DNA of 64,000 nucleotides from Diabrotica undecimpunctata (taxonomy: Eukaryota; Arthropoda; Insecta; Coleoptera; Chrysomelidae): positions 29,319,054 to 29,383,053 of the forward strand of contig NC_092807.1 in NCBI RefSeq assembly GCF_040954645.1, read 5' to 3'. Below the pieces are notes generated by a model that did not search any database, was not told the DNA's origin, and saw only the letters and a list, made by a program, of their open reading frames with translations. Of this stretch, positions 59,198 to 64,000 are shown one piece after another; position 1 is the stretch's first letter; every line of letters begins with the position of its first letter. The translations under genes were made by a program, and so were the position numbers.

Positions 59198-59690
59198 TTA
59201 ATCTTCAATATATGTTTCTACACCCTTTATTTTAAATATTTTACTGAATCTTTTGTGAAATACCTCACTTGCTGAACTAATGCCATAGGGCAGCCTTAAA
59301 AATTTATATCTATCGTAGCAAGTGTTAAAAGTACATAATTGACTACTTTCATCATCAAGTTTTATGCTCCAAAATGCTTTTGAAGCATCAAGCTTGCTGG
59401 AATAAACGTTACCTTTTAAATTTGCAGCTATTTCATCAACCGTAGGGAATTGAAAGTGCTCTCTTTTGATAGCTTTATTCAAGTCTCTTTGATCGATTCA
59501 AACTCTTATTGAATTACTTTTTGGTTTTCTTACTAAGACAGTGAACCTGACTCAGTCTGTAGGTTTATCAACTTTCTCGATTATACCATTTTTTTCCATT
59601 TCAGCTAATTCAAGTTTTACTGTCTCCTTTAGCTGTAGTGGAATCTTTCTTAGAGGATGTATAACTGGTTGTTCAGATTCATTTAGCACA
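59198..59690 (-). pseudogene. Gypsy RT, N-terminal two-thirds
   Basis: The minus strand reads VIHPLRKIPLQLKETVKLEL, EKNGIIEKVDKPTD, a stop, RFTVLVRKPK, IDQRDLNKAIKREHFQFPTV, SSKLDASKAFWSIKLDDESS (motif A), FLRLPYGISSASEVFHKRFS (motif B) and ends at VETYIED, where related elements have YIDD. So the catalytic box carries an Asp-to-Glu change, and the protein stops right after it. Two stops (59540 and 59495 regions) precede the long frame. Confidence 0.85.
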
Positions 59691-59911
59691 ATGTTGTATT
59701 AGCACTTCCTTAAAAATATTTCTTTCACATCAGAGTAATTATTTTTAAATGTTTTTTAGAATTCAAATATTAGTTTCAATGTTTTCTATTGTATTGACCC
59801 TTTTTAATATATTTAAAGCTTTACATGTAGGAAGACTTAATACCGTTGGTGAATTAATCTTTGCCACATAAAATATTATGTTGTACGTATTATCTTTATA
59901 TTTGCATTCTA

Positions 59912-61496
59912 CACCCAAGGACAAAAATATCGAATATTTTGGAATTTTCAAATTTTTGTTTTATCAAAATAAATTCTGGCCAATCAAGTCGTTTATTGTA
60001 AAATAGAGATTATTTTAATAATGTTTAATAAACAATTTTAAATTTTGATGCCGAGAAAATTGTGAAAAAAATAAATGTTTAATATTAGGTAAATTAGGTT
60101 GTTTTACTCTAAACTTAAATGATAATTTAAATTGCTTAAGTGGTTTAAACTGAAAGAAGTGCGTGATCAGTAACCAGTATTCCCCCCTCTACCTCTTATT
60201 ACTGCTTGCATCTTTCTCAGCATGCTTGCAAGTAAATTTTGGACATATCCTTGGAAAATTGCATTCCATTCATCCTGTGCAGTAAGTCGAAGCTGCTCTA
60301 TCGTATTTGGATCGGGATTTCTTTGTCGTATGCTGCGTTTTAGGTGATCCTACATGTGCTCTATTGGATTTAAATCCGGGCTAGAAGGTGGCCAATCCAA
60401 TCTTCGAATTTGGACCTCATCAAGATAATTACTTACTATGGCAGCGGCGTGTGGTCGAGCATTATCGTGCATTAACGTGAATCTTTTATATCCAATGTAA
60501 CCAACATATGACAAAACATGACCTTGCAGGATGTTTTAAATCTAAGAATCACCAGCCATCCGTCCAATCACTTCCACAAGTGCGGTACATACCTCCCAAA
60601 TAATACCTTCCCAAAGAATTATGCCATCAACTCCAAAACTAACGGTCTGGGCGAGACTGCAGCTGGTGAATCGTTCTCGAAATCTTCTGTAGACGTAGTT
60701 TTGACCATCTGTCTTCCATAATAGGATTCTGGTCTCATCAGTGAAAAGAACGTTTTTTCAGTTTTCGATATTCCACTAAATATGTGTTCTTGCAAATTCC
60801 AAACGACGAGTTTTATGATTTTGGAGAAGACGTGGAACTTTGGCGGGGTGTCTGCGCTTTAATTTTGCTTCTTTTGATCTTTGTCTAACTGTTTGTGAAC
60901 TCACATTAACTTGTTAAACATTTAATAGCTCATTTCTGAGGTGCATCGATGTCAATGAACGATTTCGTGTAGAATTAAGAACCAAAAAACGGTCATCAAT
61001 TGCGGTTGGGCACCTTGGGCGTCCTTGACCACGCCTTCGTACAAAATTTCCTGTTTCGCGGTACCTTTTTAGAGTATTCGAAACTATAGATTCAGTTCTG
61101 CTGAGATGTTGTGCGATACCTTTTTGTGCATATTCTTCCTCGTACAAAATTACAATATGTGCTACTTGGACTTCATCGCAATGTCGAATTGGTGGGATAC
61201 TTGTTTTAAACTTAGTTAAATTAAAAAAATATTTAATTAAACTTAATAAATTAAACTAAAAATAACCGAATTAGTATGATTTTTCCTTTACGTGAAGAAG
61301 GATTTTTATGATAAAATGTACGAATGACACTAACCACTGAATAAACGTCAAAATAAACATCAAAATATTTCAAACTAGTGAGTACATCAGCCTACTATAT
61401 GAGTATTATCAGTAATCTAAAATTATTTTGAAATAATAGTGACTACAAAAAAAAATTGGAAAATTCCAAAATATTCGATATTTTTGTCCATGAGTG
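59912..61496 (-). mobile_element. Tc1-like transposon inside gypsy protease
   Basis: Termini: CACCCAAGGACAAAAATATC (59912) and the inverse, GATATTTTTGTCCATGAGTG (to 61496). Pairing continues through GAATATTTTGGAATTTTC. TA on both sides (59910-59911, 61497-61498). Length 1585 bp. The TIR differs from that of the Tc1 at 9577, so this is another family. Its transposase is a minus-strand pseudogene. Confidence 0.92.
60170..61147 (-). pseudogene. Tc1 transposase (DD34E), inactivated
   Basis: The N-terminal frame (60914-61147) has an HTH (QHLSRTESIVSNTLKRYRET) and the GQGRP linker (GRPRCPTAIDD). Shifted frames give LKRRHPAKVPRL near 60830, NVLFTDETRILLW near 60735 (first Asp), LMHDNARPHAAAIV near 60460 (second Asp) and DWPPSSPDLNPIEHM near 60380 (third block with Glu), then a stop where Trp is usual. 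The full DD34E order is present. Defects: frame change near 60905, stops near 60535 and 60360. Confidence 0.85.
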
Positions 61497-62694
61497 TATA
61501 ATACATTTTTAAATGACTATAAGTGTTTCATTCGAAAATATTGGTTACCTGAAGTTTGTTTTTTGTAGTTCAACATTAACTTCTAGATAATTTAACTTAT
61601 TTATTGATATTACATTTGCCATTACCCCTGTATCCAATCTACAGCTTAATTTATGCTTATTAACTTTAAAGTGTACCATAAAATCATTGTGAAAACTGTC
61701 ATTTTTAGTATTTACCATACCTATAAACAATTAATCTGATTCTGAATCATCTACATTTACATATTTAATTTGTTTTTAAAAACACAGTTTTACATATTGC
61801 CCTGTCTTAATACATAAATTACACTTAGCTTTATATGCCTTGCAGGTTTGGCGTCTGTGTTCCATTCCACATCTACTGCACCCTGAACCGCTTCCAGATT
61901 TGCCATTGAACTGGCTGCCTTGAGACTTCGAATAAGGTGGATTCACTCTTCTGTCTTACCACTGGGCTTTATTTACATATTTCTTGCTGAAGTTTCCTTT
62001 CTTTATGTAGTTTACCTCCTCTGACTTCAATTTTTCAGATTGGACTTTCGAGCTTTATATACTGTTACACAGATTGATTGCTTTTTCCAAGCTCATCTCA
62101 TCTTTTTCTCCCTCTGTCTCATAGTTTCATCTGCTACCCTACATATTATGCAAGTCTTAATCAGACTGTCCTCCAGATTCTCTAGCTCACAATTGTTTGC
62201 CTTGTTTATAATATCTGTTATAAATTTGTCTACTGACTCACCTTCATTTTGTTTTCTGGTAAACAGGCAATACCTTGCGTTTGATACATTGTTTTTGGGT
62301 TTGAAATGTGTTTCAAATTTTGTGATCAACGGTTCTAACGAATCTTTTTCTTCTGTTGAGAACTTGAACGTATTATGGATTTTAAACCATTCGTCCCCTA
62401 TTAATTGTAAAAGTTGTGCGCATTGGGTTATTTCAGGTTTTTTTGTTATGTTGCTTGAAGGTAGTTTTTAAATCTTTGTATGATGAATTTCCAGTTTTCG
62501 CACAGATTACATGACATTTGCATTGAGTTTGTTGCTGCCTTGAATTCCATGTCATTTTTATACTCTTCTTAGTCTTAAAGTATTCGGTTTGGTTTCAGAT
62601 TTGGTTTTCGGCACCATGTAATGACACGTGGTCGGGCTTATAGGAGAGAGTGGAGGATAGGTTATAATGAAACAACTCACGCATGAACGTACTA

Positions 62695-63640
62695 GGGCGG
62701 TCCGATAAGTACTTAGCCTACAAAATTTTGGAAAAGTAAAACTTTATTTCTTAAGATACTCTCTTTTTACCTCGATACATTTAAATCAGCAATGCTGGAA
62801 CTTCTCTAGCTCGTCTGAAAAATACGTTTTTCTCGAGGTCTTGACCTCCTCATTCGACTTATACGTCTGCTCAACGAGTACTCTTTTTAAGTTTTGAAAC
62901 AATAAGAAGTGGCATGGAGTCAAATCGGGAAAATACAGTGGATAAAGCAATAGTTTGTAATCCAATTTAACCAATTTTGCCATGGCGAAGGCAAAGATTA
63001 GAGCCCGTGCGCTGCCATGGCGGAAGATCACTTTTTTTTTTTCGCCAAATGAGGTAGGTTTTTCTGCAATTTGGCGTCGAATCGGCCTAATAATTCGGCG
63101 TACTAGGACCTTGTGGAGTTTCTGTGTCCAATAGAACAGTCTTCGCTTTTTAGGAGCACGTATGCCAGGTAACACCCACAGTTTTAGCTGTTTCTTGGTC
63201 TTTAATGTGTACCAGTTGATCCATGTTTCGCCGACGGTTACGAAACGACGTAGAAACTAATTCGGATTAGGCTTAAATATAGTCAGACACTGTTCTGAAG
63301 TTGTCTCACGGTTTTGCCTGTTGTGATAGCTTATTTATGTCAAAAATTTGAGCCAGTGCGCTCTTTTGAGATGCTGCCTGCTGTCTCAGCTATCTCGCGC
63401 ACCTTAAGTCGGCAGTCTGCCAATACAAAATCGTTAATTTCTGTTACGCGTCCTCTGTAGTAGCCATTTTCGGGACACCGAAACGTGCCTTATCAAAAAT
63501 CGACGGGCGTCCTGGTTAAAATTCGTTATACCAATTTTTGACGGTTGCCACCGAATAAAAAGAGTCATTGACGCTCTCGCTTTCATACGCCGTCAAAACA
63601 AAACTACTAGTCTGATTCGGCTAAAATTTTGAAATTAGCA
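62695..63640 (-). pseudogene. Mariner transposase (DD34D), decayed, left terminus kept
   Basis: The left terminus GGGCGGTCCGATAAGTACTT (62695) follows TA and resembles mariner ends of the irritans/mauritiana type. The minus-strand frame 62786-63175 carries KVIFRHGSARALIF (second block, normally VxFHHDNAxxH; the Asp is lost), AMAKLVKLDYKLLLYPLYFP and DLTPCHFLLFQNLK (third block: PDLxPxDY). The N-terminal half is in shifted frames up to about 63640 (ADCRLKVREIAETA). The right terminus was not found. It abuts the gypsy right LTR, which it may have cut. Confidence 0.75.
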
Positions 63641-63799
63641 CTCTACGAGATTGTATTACACGATAGTAGGTTCTCTTCTTCTCTTCAGTAACCAATAAAG
63701 TGATAACAAAATAATATAAAAAATATCCAAATAAAATCTAAGATAAATCTAGATTGGTTAATTGAAACTACTAACTTAAATTACTTCATTAAATTCATC

Positions 63800-64000
63800 A
63801 TTATCAATGGCGCTACAACTCTTCGTGAGTCGCGTTTACTATTGCCTTCCATGTTTATCGGTTCTGTGCCAGTAATTCCCATTGTCGCACTCCCATTTTC
63901 TCTAGATCTTCTTTGACTGCATCTTTCCACCTTTTTCTAGGCCGCCCTACAGACATTCTTCCCTTTGGCCTTTAACAGAACACATTGTTTATAAGGCGAT
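63800..64000 (-). pseudogene. LINE C-terminal tail at the window edge
   Basis: Minus-strand reading gives PKGRMSVGRPRKRW, KDAVKEDLEKMGVRQWELLA, then QNR and WKAIVNATHEEL, the usual C-terminal tail of Craft/RTE-like LINEs (GRPRxRWxDxVxxDL). The rest continues past the window end. Confidence 0.75.

Larger units (their letters stand above)
59763..62329 (-). pseudogene. Gypsy gag and protease, split by Tc1
   Basis: From the right: gag capsid region (62093-62329) with FETHFKPKNNVSNARYCLFT and RKQNEGESVDKFI. Then CCHC-type knuckles near 61790-61890 (CSRCGMEHRRQTC, then CNLCIKTGQYVKLC). Then the protease (61545-61730) with active site CRLDTGVMANVIS. The Tc1 element follows, and beyond it the protease continues (59763-59951) with CKYKDNTYNIIFYVAK and PTVLSLPTCKALNI. 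Removing the Tc1 brings the two parts together. Frameshifts and stops are scattered throughout. Confidence 0.82.
58759..62690 (-). mobile_element. Minus-strand Ty3/gypsy element, internally deleted
   Basis: LTRs: left 58759-58954 (196 bp), right from 62616 (partly preserved to about 62675). Shared text is TGTRATGACACGTGGTCGGG, then AGAGTGGAGG-TAGGTTATAATG. The primer site TGGTGCCGAAAACC lies directly beside the right LTR (62597-62615). A polypurine tract AAAAAGAGGGGGATA lies beside the left LTR (58955-58970). The interior encodes gag, protease and the first part of RT on the minus strand; RNase H and integrase are missing (deleted at about 59190). A Tc1 element (59912-61496) is inserted in the protease. 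Confidence 0.85.

Overview
The window reads as AT-rich nuclear DNA of an arthropod, most likely an insect. The grounds are one MFS transporter gene of animal type and a dense, layered set of transposon fossils of the mix usual in insects: piggyBac, Tc1/mariner, pogo, hAT, FLYWCH-type MULE, Ty3/gypsy, several LINE lineages and a Penelope-like piece. There is no bacterial operon structure and I see no rRNA, tRNA or CRISPR array. A beetle is a reasonable guess, but nothing here proves it.

Only one complete, undamaged host-like gene is visible: an intronless 423-codon UNC93/MFSD11-like transporter on the minus strand at 14521-15792. A second host candidate is a short open exon ending in a good splice donor at 58265-58460. 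Almost everything else that codes is transposon-derived and broken.

Layout. 0-5.9 kb: a tandem array of nine covarying hairpins (573-1274), a piggyBac fossil, and LINE endonuclease, reverse transcriptase and ORF1 fossils. 6.1-14.0 kb: an old palindromic element (arms near 6150-6388 and 11388-11600) carrying three nested DNA transposons: a mariner/IS630-type element (6392-9327), a Tc1 element (9577-11088) and a piggyBac element (11678-14037). 14.5-15.8 kb: the transporter gene. 16.4-28.1 kb: an element with inverted arms over 1 kb long, whose left arm is split by a very young LTR retroelement (16840-24098) with essentially identical LTRs but no recognisable gag or pol; its centre holds a LINE fragment. 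28.7-31.4 kb: a FLYWCH-MULE element with a non-autonomous hAT element inside it.

31.5-41.1 kb: LINE fragments, a solo LTR, and a 3'-truncated Ty3/gypsy element (5' LTR, primer site, gag, protease, RT, RNase H). 42.7-46.3 kb: a LINE with an almost intact RT into which a 386-bp LINE tail has inserted, then a Jockey-type fossil. 46.5-51 kb: an RTE scrap, a pogo transposase tail and three separate palindromes. 51.3-56.5 kb: Penelope-like and LINE RT fossils, then a LINE that keeps ORF1 and RNase H but has lost endonuclease and RT, with a 560-bp MITE in ORF1. 58.3-62.7 kb: the candidate exon and a minus-strand Ty3/gypsy element with a Tc1 element inside its protease gene. 62.7-64 kb: a decayed mariner and a LINE tail.

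The genes do not form a pathway. The main story is successive nested insertion, which gives a readable relative chronology. All family calls come from reading motifs by eye; no database search was possible.
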